This document shows positions 1 through 6,212 of a stretch of DNA of 9,635 bases, piece after piece. The position numbers and the translations under genes are program-made. The notes under the pieces were generated by a model that saw nothing but the letters and a program-made list of their open reading frames with translations, made no database searches and was not told the origin of the DNA. This DNA comes from Pseudomonadota bacterium (GTDB taxonomy: Bacteria; Pseudomonadota; Alphaproteobacteria; Sphingomonadales; Sphingomonadaceae). Every line of letters begins with the position of its first letter. Positions within the stretch are counted from its first letter, which is position 1. Location of the stretch: contig CAUJJQ010000052.1 in assembly GCA_963205285.1 (NCBI GenBank), positions 1-9,635 on the forward strand. The letters run 5' to 3'.

Positions 1-77
1 TCGCTGCGTTCCAAAATGGCGCGCGCCACCAAACGACCGATGCGGCCAAAACCATTGATTGCAACCTTCGTCGCCAT
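1..77 (-). CDS. gap: Type I glyceraldehyde-3-phosphate dehydrogenase, N-terminal fragment (continues off the left edge)
   Basis: Only the first 25 codons are in the window. The translation opens MATKVAINGFGRIGRLVAR, which is the first beta-strand and glycine-rich NAD-binding loop (GFGRIGR) of the classical tetrameric GAPDH. That enzyme oxidises glyceraldehyde-3-phosphate to 1,3-bisphosphoglycerate in glycolysis and runs in reverse in gluconeogenesis. The ATG is supported by an AGGAGT ribosome-binding site at 85-90, 7 nt upstream. The gene starts 14 nt after the tkt stop codon on the same strand, so the two are very probably co-transcribed; a tkt-gap-pgk order is common in alphaproteobacteria, and pgk may follow outside the window (inference). 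The catalytic cysteine and histidine lie beyond the edge and cannot be checked. Confidence 0.93.
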   Translation of the reverse strand, partial: MATKVAINGFGRIGRLVARAILERS

Positions 78-91
78 GTCAAATACTCCTG

Positions 92-2056
92 TTAAACACC
101 TAATTTAGCGATAATTTTTGGAACAATTGCGTCCACGGTAAAACCAAAATGTGCGAACAAATCTGGTGCTGGCGCCGATGCGCCAAAACTGTCGATCCCG
201 ATAATCAGGCCATCGCGGCCAACATGCCTCTCCCAGCCGAGCGTCACCCCAGCCTCCATCGCCACCAACAGCGCATCGTCGGGAAAAATATCGGCATTAT
301 AGGCGGCATCCTGCTCGACAAAAAGCTCCCAACAGGGCATCGAAACGACGTCGGCGCCAATCCCCTGCCCCTCTAAAGCGGTGGCAACATCAACGGCGAG
401 CGCAACCTCACTCCCCGTAGCAGCCAGAACAACCCGGCGCTTTGCCGTAGCTGCGCGCAGGCGATATGCACCCCGCGCGCTGGCCCCGCCGCTATTTTCA
501 GACAGCGAGGGCAGGTTTTGACGGCTAAGCGCCAGCACACTCGGCCCATCGGTGCGCGCAAGCGCCAACCCCCATGCCTCGGCCGTTTCCACCGCGTCGC
601 AGGGCCGGAAAACATGTAAATTGGGAATGGCGCGCAGGCTCATCACATGTTCGACAGGCTGGTGGGTTGGCCCGTCTTCGCCCAGCCCGATACTGTCATG
701 CGTCAACACATAGATGACGCGCTGTTCCTGCAATGCCGACAGGCGGATGGCGTTGCGGCAATAATCGCTGAAAATCAGGAATGTCCCGCCATAAGGAATG
801 ATGCCGCCGTGCAGCGCCATGCCGTTCATCGCTGCGGCCATGCCAAATTCGCGGATGCCGTAATAAATATAGCGTCCCCCGTAATTTTCGGGGGTAAGCG
901 GGGCGGTTGAACGCGTCTTGGTATTGTTCGAACCGGTCAAATCCGCCGATCCGCCGACCAGCGCGGGCACCGCCGCCGTCAGCGCCTCCAATGCCATTTC
1001 GCTCGCCTTACGGGTCGCAACATTAGGCTTTTCAGCGCGGATTTTGTTGAGGTAGGCGTCCAGCCCCGTGTCGGCGGGCAATTCCCCCGCCATGCGCGCG
1101 GTAAAGCTGTCGCGCGCCGGACTCGCCGCCAGCCGCGCCTGCCATTCGGCATGATCATCCGCGCTGCGCTGTCCCGCGCTCGCCCAATCGGCCGCAATAT
1201 CCGCCGGTATTTCAAACGGCGCAGCGTTCCAGCCCAGTTCGGCGCGGGCGGCTGCGACCTCATCCTTACCCAAAGCTGCGCCATGCGTTGCCGACGTGCC
1301 CTGTTTATTGGGCGCGCCCTTGCCGATGATGGTGCGACAGGCACTCAGCGATGGGCGCGGATCGGCCAGCGCTTCATCAATCGCGCGCGCTATGTCCACG
1401 CCGTCATGCCCATCACATTGGGCGACATGCCACCCGGTCGCCCGATAACGCGCCGCCACATCCTCACTCGTCGATAAATCGGTCGCCCCGTCGATGGTGA
1501 TGCGATTGTCATCCCACAGGACATTCAGCCGCCCCAGGCGCAAATGTCCTGCCAAACCAATGGCTTCGTGGTTGACCCCTTCCATCAGGCAACCATCGCC
1601 CGCCACCACCCATGTGCGGTGATCGACCAGCGCATCGCCAAATTCGGCGTTCAAGTGCCGTTCGGCAATCGCCATGCCGACCGCCATCGCCAAACCCTGT
1701 CCCAAGGGACCGGTGGTGCACTCTACACCCGCCAATTCGATATTTTCAGGATGCCCGGCGCACGGGCTGTGCAATTGGCGAAAATTGCGGATATCCGCCA
1801 TCGTCGGGCGTGCATAGCCGCTAAGGTGGAGCAGCGCATAGGCGAGCATCGAACCATGGCCTGCGGACAGGACAAAACGGTCGCGATCGGCCCAATGTGG
1901 GTCAGCAGGATTATGTTTCAAGTATCGGGAATAAAGGATTGTCGCGACATCGGCCATGCCCATCGGCATGCCAGGGTGGCCGCTGTTCGCCGCCTCGACC
2001 GCATCCATCGCCAAAGCCCGAATGGCATTGGCCATTTGCTGCGTATCGCTGTGCAT
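92..2056 (-). CDS. tkt: Transketolase
   Basis: This 654-aa protein has the usual transketolase length. The enzyme is thiamine-diphosphate and Mg-dependent and moves two-carbon ketol units between sugar phosphates, linking the pentose phosphate pathway to glycolysis in the cytoplasm. Visible signatures in order: NSGHPG near residues 24-29 (substrate-binding histidine region), TGPLGQG at 115-121, the ThDP-binding GDG at 153-155 with its downstream N residue, GGSADLTGSN in the middle domain, GIREFGMAAAMNG (contains the catalytic glutamate), and HDSIGLGEDGPTHQP. The open frame extends 26 codons further upstream to 2134, but that extension is Arg/Pro-rich and unlike the family. The ATG at 2056 gives the normal N-terminus and has a GGGGGTG Shine-Dalgarno-like stretch upstream. 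It is the first gene of a likely tkt-gap operon, divergent from the zauP/zapA genes. I found no convincing sigma70 promoter for it in 2057-2200. Confidence 0.97.
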   Translation of the reverse strand: MHSDTQQMANAIRALAMDAVEAANSGHPGMPMGMADVATILYSRYLKHNPADPHWADRDRFVLSAGHGSMLAYALLHLSGYARPTMADIRNFRQLHSPCAGHPENIELAGVECTTGPLGQGLAMAVGMAIAERHLNAEFGDALVDHRTWVVAGDGCLMEGVNHEAIGLAGHLRLGRLNVLWDDNRITIDGATDLSTSEDVAARYRATGWHVAQCDGHDGVDIARAIDEALADPRPSLSACRTIIGKGAPNKQGTSATHGAALGKDEVAAARAELGWNAAPFEIPADIAADWASAGQRSADDHAEWQARLAASPARDSFTARMAGELPADTGLDAYLNKIRAEKPNVATRKASEMALEALTAAVPALVGGSADLTGSNNTKTRSTAPLTPENYGGRYIYYGIREFGMAAAMNGMALHGGIIPYGGTFLIFSDYCRNAIRLSALQEQRVIYVLTHDSIGLGEDGPTHQPVEHVMSLRAIPNLHVFRPCDAVETAEAWGLALARTDGPSVLALSRQNLPSLSENSGGASARGAYRLRAATAKRRVVLAATGSEVALAVDVATALEGQGIGADVVSMPCWELFVEQDAAYNADIFPDDALLVAMEAGVTLGWERHVGRDGLIIGIDSFGASAPAPDLFAHFGFTVDAIVPKIIAKLGV

Positions 2057-2169
2057 GCACACCCCCGAATATAACTTCAAAACTACGATTGATTCGTGTG
2101 GCCGTGCCTTGGGGCGGGGGCGCGCCGGGGTCAAGGCTTTGCCCCAATTTAGCGCCGTTTTGCGCCCGA

Positions 2170-2197
2170 TTGCGTTGCACAGCGGGCACGCTATACC
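2170..2197 (+). promoter_or_regulatory. Candidate sigma70-type promoter for the zauP-zapA operon
   Basis: A TTGCGT hexamer at 2170-2175 and a TATACC hexamer at 2192-2197 are separated by 16 nt. The predicted transcription start, 6-8 nt after the -10 box, falls on or next to the ATG at 2204, so the mRNA would have little or no leader. No Shine-Dalgarno sequence is seen in front of that ATG, which fits. The call rests on hexamer matching only. Confidence 0.4.
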
Positions 2198-2203
2198 TTG
2201 GCT

Positions 2204-2389
2204 ATGGAAGAAAGCTCTGGCTTGCAGCGATTGCGCGCCGCGCTCAACGCGCTGGAGGGTGAGGTTGCGGCCACCGAAACGCGCCTATCTGGCCCCGACA
2301 GCCTGACCGAACGTTACCAAAATCTGCGCCGCGCGGTCGGTTCGGTAATCGATGATATCGACCGCCTGTTGGAAAAGCCGCATGGCTGA
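2204..2389 (+). CDS. zauP: Small coiled-coil protein upstream of zapA (ZauP-like)
   Basis: This 61-aa acidic, helix-forming protein has regularly spaced Leu/Val residues (LQRLRAALNALEGEVAA, then LRRAVGSVIDDIDRLLEK) around a short loop containing GPDS, as expected for a helical hairpin or coiled coil. It has no membrane segment or signal peptide. In Caulobacter a small coiled-coil protein encoded immediately upstream of ZapA, ZauP, partners with ZapA in focusing the FtsZ ring; the position, size and predicted fold here match, so ZauP is the inferred identity. The stop codon overlaps the zapA start (ATGGCTGA, 8 nt shared), which suggests translational coupling. A TTG two codons upstream (2198) keeps the frame open, but the ATG at 2204 is the more natural start. 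The symbol rests on context and fold, not on a confirmed sequence match. Confidence 0.6.
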   Translation: MEESSGLQRLRAALNALEGEVAATETRLSGPDSLTERYQNLRRAVGSVIDDIDRLLEKPHG

Positions 2390-2696
2390 AGTCACTTTGC
2401 ACATCGGCGGGCATGATTACCGCGTCGCCTGCGCGGATGGAGAGGAAACGGCGCTGCACGCGCTCGGCAATATCGTCGAACGCGAAGTGCAGGCGGCACG
2501 CGCGCTTGGCGGGCTCAACGAATCGCGGCAATTACTGTTCGCCGCGCTGTTTTTGGCCGATAAATTGACCAACAGCAGCACGCAGACAGCACCATCCACG
2601 CCCAATGCTGGGGACGATGGCGCGCTTGATGCTCTGGCCGCACGGGTGGAGGCACTCACCCAACGCCTAGGCGCTATCCGGCAAAATCTGGTCTAA
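2382..2696 (+). CDS. zapA: Cell division protein ZapA
   Basis: This 104-aa protein begins MAEVTLHIGGHDYRVAC, the N-terminal beta-strand pattern of ZapA (V-x-I-x-G-x-x-Y-x-[IV]). A helix with an alternating hydrophobic pattern follows to about residue 62, containing the family-like stretch LLFAALFLADKL. The tail, from about residue 80 (ALDALAARVEALTQRL), is predicted coiled coil. ZapA binds FtsZ and bundles or aligns protofilaments in the division ring. The start is set by homology and overlaps the upstream gene by 8 nt. The linker at about residues 63-79 is rich in Ser, Thr and Pro and looks disordered. Its place directly before 6S RNA and the cyclo-ligase gene matches the zapA-ssrS-fau arrangement known from many proteobacteria. 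Confidence 0.9.
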   Translation: MAEVTLHIGGHDYRVACADGEETALHALGNIVEREVQAARALGGLNESRQLLFAALFLADKLTNSSTQTAPSTPNAGDDGALDALAARVEALTQRLGAIRQNLV

Positions 2697-2714
2697 GCCC
2701 TGCAATCAGGGCTT
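2695..2714 (+). terminator. Stem-loop at the zapA stop codon (possible attenuator or weak terminator)
   Basis: AAGCCCTG and CAGGGCTT form a perfect 8-bp stem with a CAAT loop, and the stem begins inside the TAA stop of zapA. No T-run follows, so an efficient intrinsic terminator is not supported. It may act in Rho-dependent termination, 3' end stabilisation, or separation of zapA transcription from the 6S promoter, whose -35 box starts at its 3' edge (2713). Confidence 0.5.
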
Positions 2715-2741
2715 GAGGGTCGCTGCGCCCCACCCTATCTT
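2713..2741 (+). promoter_or_regulatory. 6S RNA promoter
   Basis: TTGAGG at 2713-2718 and TATCTT at 2736-2741 are separated by exactly 17 nt. The predicted start, 7 nt after the -10 box, is about 2748. That is exactly the first base of the 6S closing stem, so promoter and RNA structure independently agree on the 5' end. Confidence 0.7.
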
Positions 2742-2747
2742 AGGGCT

Positions 2748-2910
2748 GACGGGTACTGCATGGTGCGCGCTATGCGAAAATCCCTGAGGCGATAAACACA
2801 TCCATGGGGGCTGTCTCTGCCCGGGCCCTGGCCCGACGTATATGGTTCCCACCTGACGTTACTGGCGTCAGAGGATATTTCCGAAGGCAAACGGCCAATG
2901 CGGTCCCGTC
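2748..2910 (+). ncRNA. ssrS: 6S RNA (regulator of RNA polymerase-sigma70)
   Basis: A region of about 163 nt between zapA and the cyclo-ligase gene, the conserved location of 6S RNA. Pairing supports the call. GACGGG (2748-2753) pairs with CCCGTC (2905-2910), and the stem continues with GCATGG (2758-2763) against CCAATGC (2895-2901) with a one-base bulge. An inner helix follows (2776-2791 with 2866-2881). The apical arm has TGGG/CCCA (2805-2808 with 2848-2851) and a terminal hairpin CGGGC-CCTG-GCCCG (2822-2835). Between the inner helix and the apical arm lies the open central bubble that mimics promoter DNA. On its 3' side CTGACG (2853-2858) can pair with CGTCAG (2866-2871), an alternative local hairpin. 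6S RNA binds the housekeeping holoenzyme in stationary phase and serves as template for short pRNAs. The start codon of the next gene lies 10 nt beyond the 3' end, so co-transcription and processing are likely. Exact ends are inferred. Confidence 0.85.
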
Positions 2911-2919
2911 ACCCCCGCC

Positions 2920-3471
2920 ATGGATAAAGCGGTCGAACGCCAGATTTTGCGTGACGCCATGCGGCGCAAACGTGCGCAGGACGATGATGCATTTTTATTT
3001 AATAATATTATTTTAGATGAGTTATCTAAGATAATATCGCAGCATGATGTCATCGCCGCCTATATGCCCATGTTGGGCGAGGCCGACCCGGCACAAGCCA
3101 TCGCATTGGCGCAGGAAGCGGGCAAGGTCATTGTCCTGCCCCGAACCGATCGGCGTACAAAAACGCTGCAATTTCACCGTCATGACGCCGCCGATCCGCT
3201 CGAAACCGGCGCTTATGGCATAAAGCAACCGCGCGTCACGGCGGCCATTGCCATTCCCGACCTGTTGCTGGCACCGCTCATCGCCTTTGATCGGCGGGGC
3301 AACCGACTGGGTCAAGGCGGCGGATATTATGACCGCGCACTCGCCGCACTGCCCGATGCTGTCACCATCGGCATCGGCTGGGATTGGCAGGAGATTGCCG
3401 ACATTCCCGTCGAACCATGGGACAGACGGCTGGACTTTATCGCCACACCCACCCAATGGCTGACAGCATGA
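2920..3471 (+). CDS. fau: 5-formyltetrahydrofolate cyclo-ligase (methenyl-THF synthetase)
   Basis: This 183-aa protein has the normal family length. It catalyses the ATP-dependent conversion of 5-formyl-THF (folinate) to 5,10-methenyl-THF in cytoplasmic one-carbon metabolism. The diagnostic segment is APLIAFDRRGNRLGQGGGYY, with the glycine-rich loop GNRLGQGGGYYDR at residues 127-139. The N-terminal basic helix (residues 2-18) and YMPMLGEADP at about 47-56 also fit. It directly follows 6S RNA, and the E. coli homologue (ygfA/fau) sits downstream of ssrS in the same way. No clear Shine-Dalgarno is seen; the leader would be the 6S 3' strand. The stop overlaps the next gene's start by 4 nt (ATGA). 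Codons for residues about 24-40 lie in a strongly AT-rich patch with rare ATA and TTA codons, although the encoded helix is at the expected place in the fold. Confidence 0.95.
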   Translation: MDKAVERQILRDAMRRKRAQDDDAFLFNNIILDELSKIISQHDVIAAYMPMLGEADPAQAIALAQEAGKVIVLPRTDRRTKTLQFHRHDAADPLETGAYGIKQPRVTAAIAIPDLLLAPLIAFDRRGNRLGQGGGYYDRALAALPDAVTIGIGWDWQEIADIPVEPWDRRLDFIATPTQWLTA

Positions 3472-3707
3472 CGTCACCCTACCCCGTTCCGCCCGAACCA
3501 AGCTGGCGCAAACCGGCTGGCATATTGTTGATATTATTGCTGATTGCGCTGTGGCTGTTTCTGGTCACCAGCGCCGTTGAATTGTTGGCTGCACACTTTG
3601 GCGGCCTGCCCGCTTGGGTAGAGATGACCATTTATGTCGTCGCGGGCATCGTGTGGATATTCCCGATGCGCCCCCTGCTCGTCTGGATGGAAGGTGCGCC
3701 CAAATAG
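3468..3707 (+). CDS. DUF2842 family small membrane protein
   Basis: This 79-aa protein has a short proline-rich start, one long hydrophobic helix (GILLILLLIALWLFLVTSAV), a short loop, a second membrane helix (MTIYVVAGIVWIFP) and a conserved-looking tail with MRPLLVWM. Size, two-helix layout and tail resemble DUF2842, an alphaproteobacterial inner-membrane family of unknown function. I chose the ATG at 3468 because it overlaps the cyclo-ligase stop as ATGA, the usual coupling arrangement. An in-frame ATG at 3456 would add MADS and is also possible. Expression should follow the cyclo-ligase gene. No terminator with a T-run is visible just after it; the first structure downstream is the inverted repeat at 3736-3766. 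Confidence 0.8.
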   Translation: MTSPYPVPPEPSWRKPAGILLILLLIALWLFLVTSAVELLAAHFGGLPAWVEMTIYVVAGIVWIFPMRPLLVWMEGAPK

Positions 3708-3735
3708 GGGCATGAAACCGCCGCGCGCACGGGGT

Positions 3736-3761
3736 CGCCATTTGCCAAAAATATAGGAAAA

Positions 3762-3766
<5 letters not shown>
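3736..3766 (-). repeat. Inverted repeat overlapping the tRNA-Asp 3' end (possible processing or termination hairpin)
   Basis: CGCCATTTGCC (3736-3746) and GGAAAATGGCG (3756-3766) pair at 10 of 11 positions around the A/T-only loop 3747-3755. Read on the minus strand, the 5' arm contains the encoded CCA and discriminator of the tRNA. The hairpin would therefore sequester the tRNA 3' end in the precursor, or end the transcript on either strand. Neither side has a long T-run, so efficient intrinsic termination is uncertain. Confidence 0.5.
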
Positions 3767-3838
<72 letters not shown>

Positions 3839-3854
3839 TTGGTGTGGAGGCGCG

Positions 3855-3883
3855 CCACTATTGCCTTCGGCACGCCAAGTCAA
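3855..3883 (-). promoter_or_regulatory. Promoter of tRNA-Asp
   Basis: On the minus strand TTGACT (3883-3878) and TAGTGG (3860-3855) are separated by 17 nt. The -35 box is near consensus. Transcription would start around 3848, giving a 5' leader of about 10 nt removed by RNase P. The promoter lies in the gap between the transporter stop and the tRNA, so the tRNA does not depend on read-through. Confidence 0.65.
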
Positions 3884-3897
3884 CAGCCGCCCCCAGA

Positions 3898-5043
3898 TTA
3901 TTGTGCGTCCATCCGTTCGCTTTGATAGAGTGCGCGGGCAATCGCCTGAATTACCACCAATATCGGCACCGCAAGGAAAGCACCGGGTGCCCCCCATACC
4001 CATCCCCAGAAGCTGAGCGAGATGAGGATCAACAGTGGGTTGATGGTCAGCCGCCGTCCCAAAATCAGCGGCGTGATGAAATTAGCCTCTATCGTGTGGA
4101 GTGTGATCTGGATGGCGGCGGGCAACAACGCCAGTCCGACCGAATCAAACGACATCAAGCCGCCAAGCGCAAGCAGCATCGCGGCTACCACCGGTCCCAA
4201 ATAGGGGATGAAATTACAAATGGCGACAATTCCGCCCCACATCAGCGGGGATGGCATGCCAATCAGCCACAGCAGTCCTGCGACCGCCAACCCCAAGCCC
4301 AGGTTGATGGCAATAATCGTCCCCATATAGGCGCTCGTCGCTTCCACTACCCCGCGAATCGTCCGCGATGTCGCGATTGCACCGTCAAAATCATGACTGG
4401 TGCCAATGGCGACGCGCCGCATTTTCGACCAGCCGGCGAGGAAGAAATAAACGAACAGGGTGGCAAACATCGTCTGTACCGCAGCGGCAGGCGCGCTTTC
4501 AGACACAAATGCCCAGACGCTGCTCGGCGTATCGACAGCAAGCGCTTGGGCACGCGCCGCCGTGTTGCTGGCAAACACTTGCAGCGCATCATCCACAAAG
4601 CGTTGCAACGCGGCAAAGGCGTCGATCAGCGGCGCCAGATTTTCGCGGATTTGCGGCAGGCGCGCTGGCAGTCGGATGAACCAGTCGCTTGCCGGAATGA
4701 CGATCAGCGCCAGCGCGCCGTTAATCAGCAGAATAAAGCCCAATACGCATAACAGCGCCGCCAAAGGTGACGGAATTGCGCGCCTTTCCATCCATTCAAG
4801 CGCGGGGACGAGCGCGGTTGCAATGACGATTGCGGCGGTCAGCGGAAGAAAAAATTCTGCCCCCGCTTGGAGCGCGAAGGGGGAAGCAACCGCAATTCCC
4901 GCGACCAAAACATAGGCGATCAGTCGCAGAGGATCGGCACCGAAAACCGGGCGGCGCACCGGCGGTGCGCCAGACGGCGGTGATGGGGGCACGCGCGCAC
5001 CATCATCTGCAGCTGGGGTGTGGGGTTTAACATGCCCTTCCAT
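3898..5043 (-). CDS. AI-2E (PerM/UPF0118) family transporter
   Basis: This 381-aa polytopic inner-membrane protein has the AI-2E family layout: two paired helices at the start (about 35-85), a third helix, a long amphipathic extracytoplasmic segment (about 120-190) containing RLPARLPQIRENLAPLIDAF, then a membrane-rich half. The half-conserved signature NFIPYLGP sits at residues 277-284, and the PLLILISLSFWGWVWGAPGA segment near the C-terminus is highly typical. Family members have been linked to autoinducer-2 export, ion/proton antiport or sporulation traffic, so the substrate cannot be named from sequence. The start is uncertain: the ATG at 5043 follows a GTGGGG run with almost no spacing, and an in-frame ATG at 5070 gives 390 aa. 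The first 30 residues are Pro-rich and not conserved in the family. It is divergent from the surface-protein operon across a shared intergenic region. Confidence 0.92.
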   Translation of the reverse strand: MEGHVKPHTPAADDGARVPPSPPSGAPPVRRPVFGADPLRLIAYVLVAGIAVASPFALQAGAEFFLPLTAAIVIATALVPALEWMERRAIPSPLAALLCVLGFILLINGALALIVIPASDWFIRLPARLPQIRENLAPLIDAFAALQRFVDDALQVFASNTAARAQALAVDTPSSVWAFVSESAPAAAVQTMFATLFVYFFLAGWSKMRRVAIGTSHDFDGAIATSRTIRGVVEATSAYMGTIIAINLGLGLAVAGLLWLIGMPSPLMWGGIVAICNFIPYLGPVVAAMLLALGGLMSFDSVGLALLPAAIQITLHTIEANFITPLILGRRLTINPLLILISLSFWGWVWGAPGAFLAVPILVVIQAIARALYQSERMDAQ

Positions 5044-5068
5044 CCCCACAGCATGCCAGTCTTGCACC

Positions 5069-5128
5069 ATGACGCCAAGACGAAACCGTGCACCCCCGCA
5101 ACAACACCCAAAATCACCCCCGCAGTAA
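5069..5128 (+). other. Possible 19-codon leader ORF (speculative)
   Basis: An ATG at 5069 opens a 19-codon frame ending in TAA at 5126-5128, rich in Pro, Arg and Gln (ends QQHPKSPPQ). It lies upstream of the surface-protein operon and partly overlaps the possible longer start of the divergent transporter. It has no visible ribosome-binding site, so coding is doubtful. Confidence 0.12.
5091..5124. repeat. Short direct repeat CACCCCCGCA x2
   Basis: The 10-mer CACCCCCGCA occurs at 5091-5100 and 5115-5124 with a 24-nt period, in the divergent intergenic region between the transporter and the first secreted-protein gene. It could be a regulator site or simply low-complexity, C-rich sequence. Confidence 0.4.
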
Positions 5129-5145
5129 AAGGCAAATGCCGCTTA

Positions 5146-5204
5146 ACCAAATATTTGCGCATTTTTGGCAGATGCGTCTGGACCAAATTTTTCGGGACCA
5201 AATT
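5146..5204. promoter_or_regulatory. Cluster of ACCAAAT motifs upstream of the secreted-protein operon (candidate operator)
   Basis: ACCAAAT occurs three times, at 5146-5152, 5182-5188 and 5197-5203. The last two are part of an exact 10-nt repeat GGACCAAATT (5180-5189 and 5195-5204) with a 15-nt period that ends one base before the ATG at 5206. The first copy is part of the perfect palindrome CAAATATTTG (5148-5157), and CCAAA/TTTGG arms enclose 5147-5168. Copies so close to the start codon would fit transcriptional repression or translational control. No clear -35/-10 pair could be assigned here. Confidence 0.4.
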
Positions 5205-5205
5205 C

Positions 5206-6201
5206 ATGACGTCATTTTCCGCACCATTTTCGGCTCGCCAAACGCTTTTGGCGACCAGTGCGTTGTTTGTGTTCACCGCGCTTCCCACCATAGCCCATGC
5301 GGCGGGTACGCGTGCAGGCACGGTCATTTCCAACACCGCCAGCGCGACTTTTGACAATGGCGGCGGATCGACGACGGTCAATTCGAACACCAACACACTG
5401 ACTGTCGATGAATTGATCGAAATCGACGTCGATTGGTCCGACACTGCCGATGTGGTGACCACCCCCGGTGCCACCAGTCAGCCGCTGAAATTTCAGGTGA
5501 CCAACAACGGCAACGGCGTTGAAACCTATGGCTTGGCCACCGTGTCGACGATTGGCGGCGACAATTATGACCCCAGCGTAACGCAGATTGTCATCGACGA
5601 TGGCGACGGCATTTATGAACCGGGTCAGGACATTATTTATGTACCGGGCAGCAATGATCCGGTGCTTAACCCCGACCAGAGCATCACCGTTTTTGTCCTT
5701 TCGACCACGCCCGGCGGCCTCGCCGACGGGGATCGCGGCGGCGTGCAACTGACCGCCACCTCCAAAACCGGTACCGGCGCGCCCGGCACCAGCTTTGCCG
5801 GTGCAGGCGAAGGCGGTGGCAATGCGGTGCTCGGCACCTCTGGCGGCGATGATTCGGATAATGGTTTTTACATCGTCTCCTCGGCCAATGTGTCGATTGC
5901 AAAGAGCGCGAGCGTGCTCGACCCCTTTGGCGGCACCGGCGTCGTTCCGGGCTCGACGGTCACCTATACATTGGTCGCGACGACAACTGGTTCGGGCAAT
6001 TTACCTAATCTGGTCATCACCGACGCCATTCCGACCGGCACCACCTATGTCGCCGGCTCCATCACATTGGGTGGCACCGCACAGAGCGATGCCAATGACG
6101 CCGACGCTGGCCGGTTCGGCAGCGGCATCGTCACCGTCAACCTGGGCACAGTAGCCGGGGGGCAGACCCGCACCATCACTTTCAAAGCCACGGTAAATTG
6201 A
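5206..6201 (+). CDS. Exported DUF11-type repeat protein (surface cluster gene 1)
   Basis: A 331-aa secreted protein of unknown function. Residues 1-32 form a Sec signal peptide (basic Arg11, hydrophobic LLATSALFVFTALP, cleavage after AHA). The mature start, residues 38-68, is a module with SNTASATF, VNSNT and TVDE, shared with genes 3 and 4. A beta-rich middle domain (70-225) contains a Ca-binding-type loop DDGDGIYEPGQD at 131-142. Residues 228-331 are a DUF11/conserved-repeat beta-sandwich (IAKSAS, VVPGSTVTYTL, LVITDAIPTGTTYV, TRTITFKATVN), and the chain ends exactly on its last strand. There is no sorting signal, membrane anchor or beta-barrel end, so it is probably released to the periplasm or surface. 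The ATG at 5206 follows CGGGA and precedes the signal peptide; the frame continues upstream to 5020 but that part would bury the signal sequence. It is Gly/Thr/Asp-rich, nearly free of Lys, and has no Cys in the mature part. Confidence 0.85.
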   Translation: MTSFSAPFSARQTLLATSALFVFTALPTIAHAAGTRAGTVISNTASATFDNGGGSTTVNSNTNTLTVDELIEIDVDWSDTADVVTTPGATSQPLKFQVTNNGNGVETYGLATVSTIGGDNYDPSVTQIVIDDGDGIYEPGQDIIYVPGSNDPVLNPDQSITVFVLSTTPGGLADGDRGGVQLTATSKTGTGAPGTSFAGAGEGGGNAVLGTSGGDDSDNGFYIVSSANVSIAKSASVLDPFGGTGVVPGSTVTYTLVATTTGSGNLPNLVITDAIPTGTTYVAGSITLGGTAQSDANDADAGRFGSGIVTVNLGTVAGGQTRTITFKATVN

Positions 6202-6212
6202 GGATTTTGGCC

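Noticed and set aside
2057..2134. Upstream extension of transketolase by 26 codons
   Set aside because: The extension is Arg/Pro-rich and unlike the family N-terminus; the ATG at 2056 has the better ribosome-binding context.
3844..4752. A 302-codon plus-strand open frame opposite the transporter
   Set aside because: It is antisense to a clear AI-2E family membrane protein, crosses the tRNA promoter, and is Gln/Arg/His-rich as expected from the reversed hydrophobic codons.
5091..5204. CRISPR-like array
   Set aside because: The repeats are only 7-10 nt, with two or three copies and unequal spacing, and no cas genes are present.
5020..5205. Upstream extension of gene 1 by 62 codons
   Set aside because: It would bury the signal peptide, runs through the repeat-rich intergenic region and overlaps the start of the divergent transporter.
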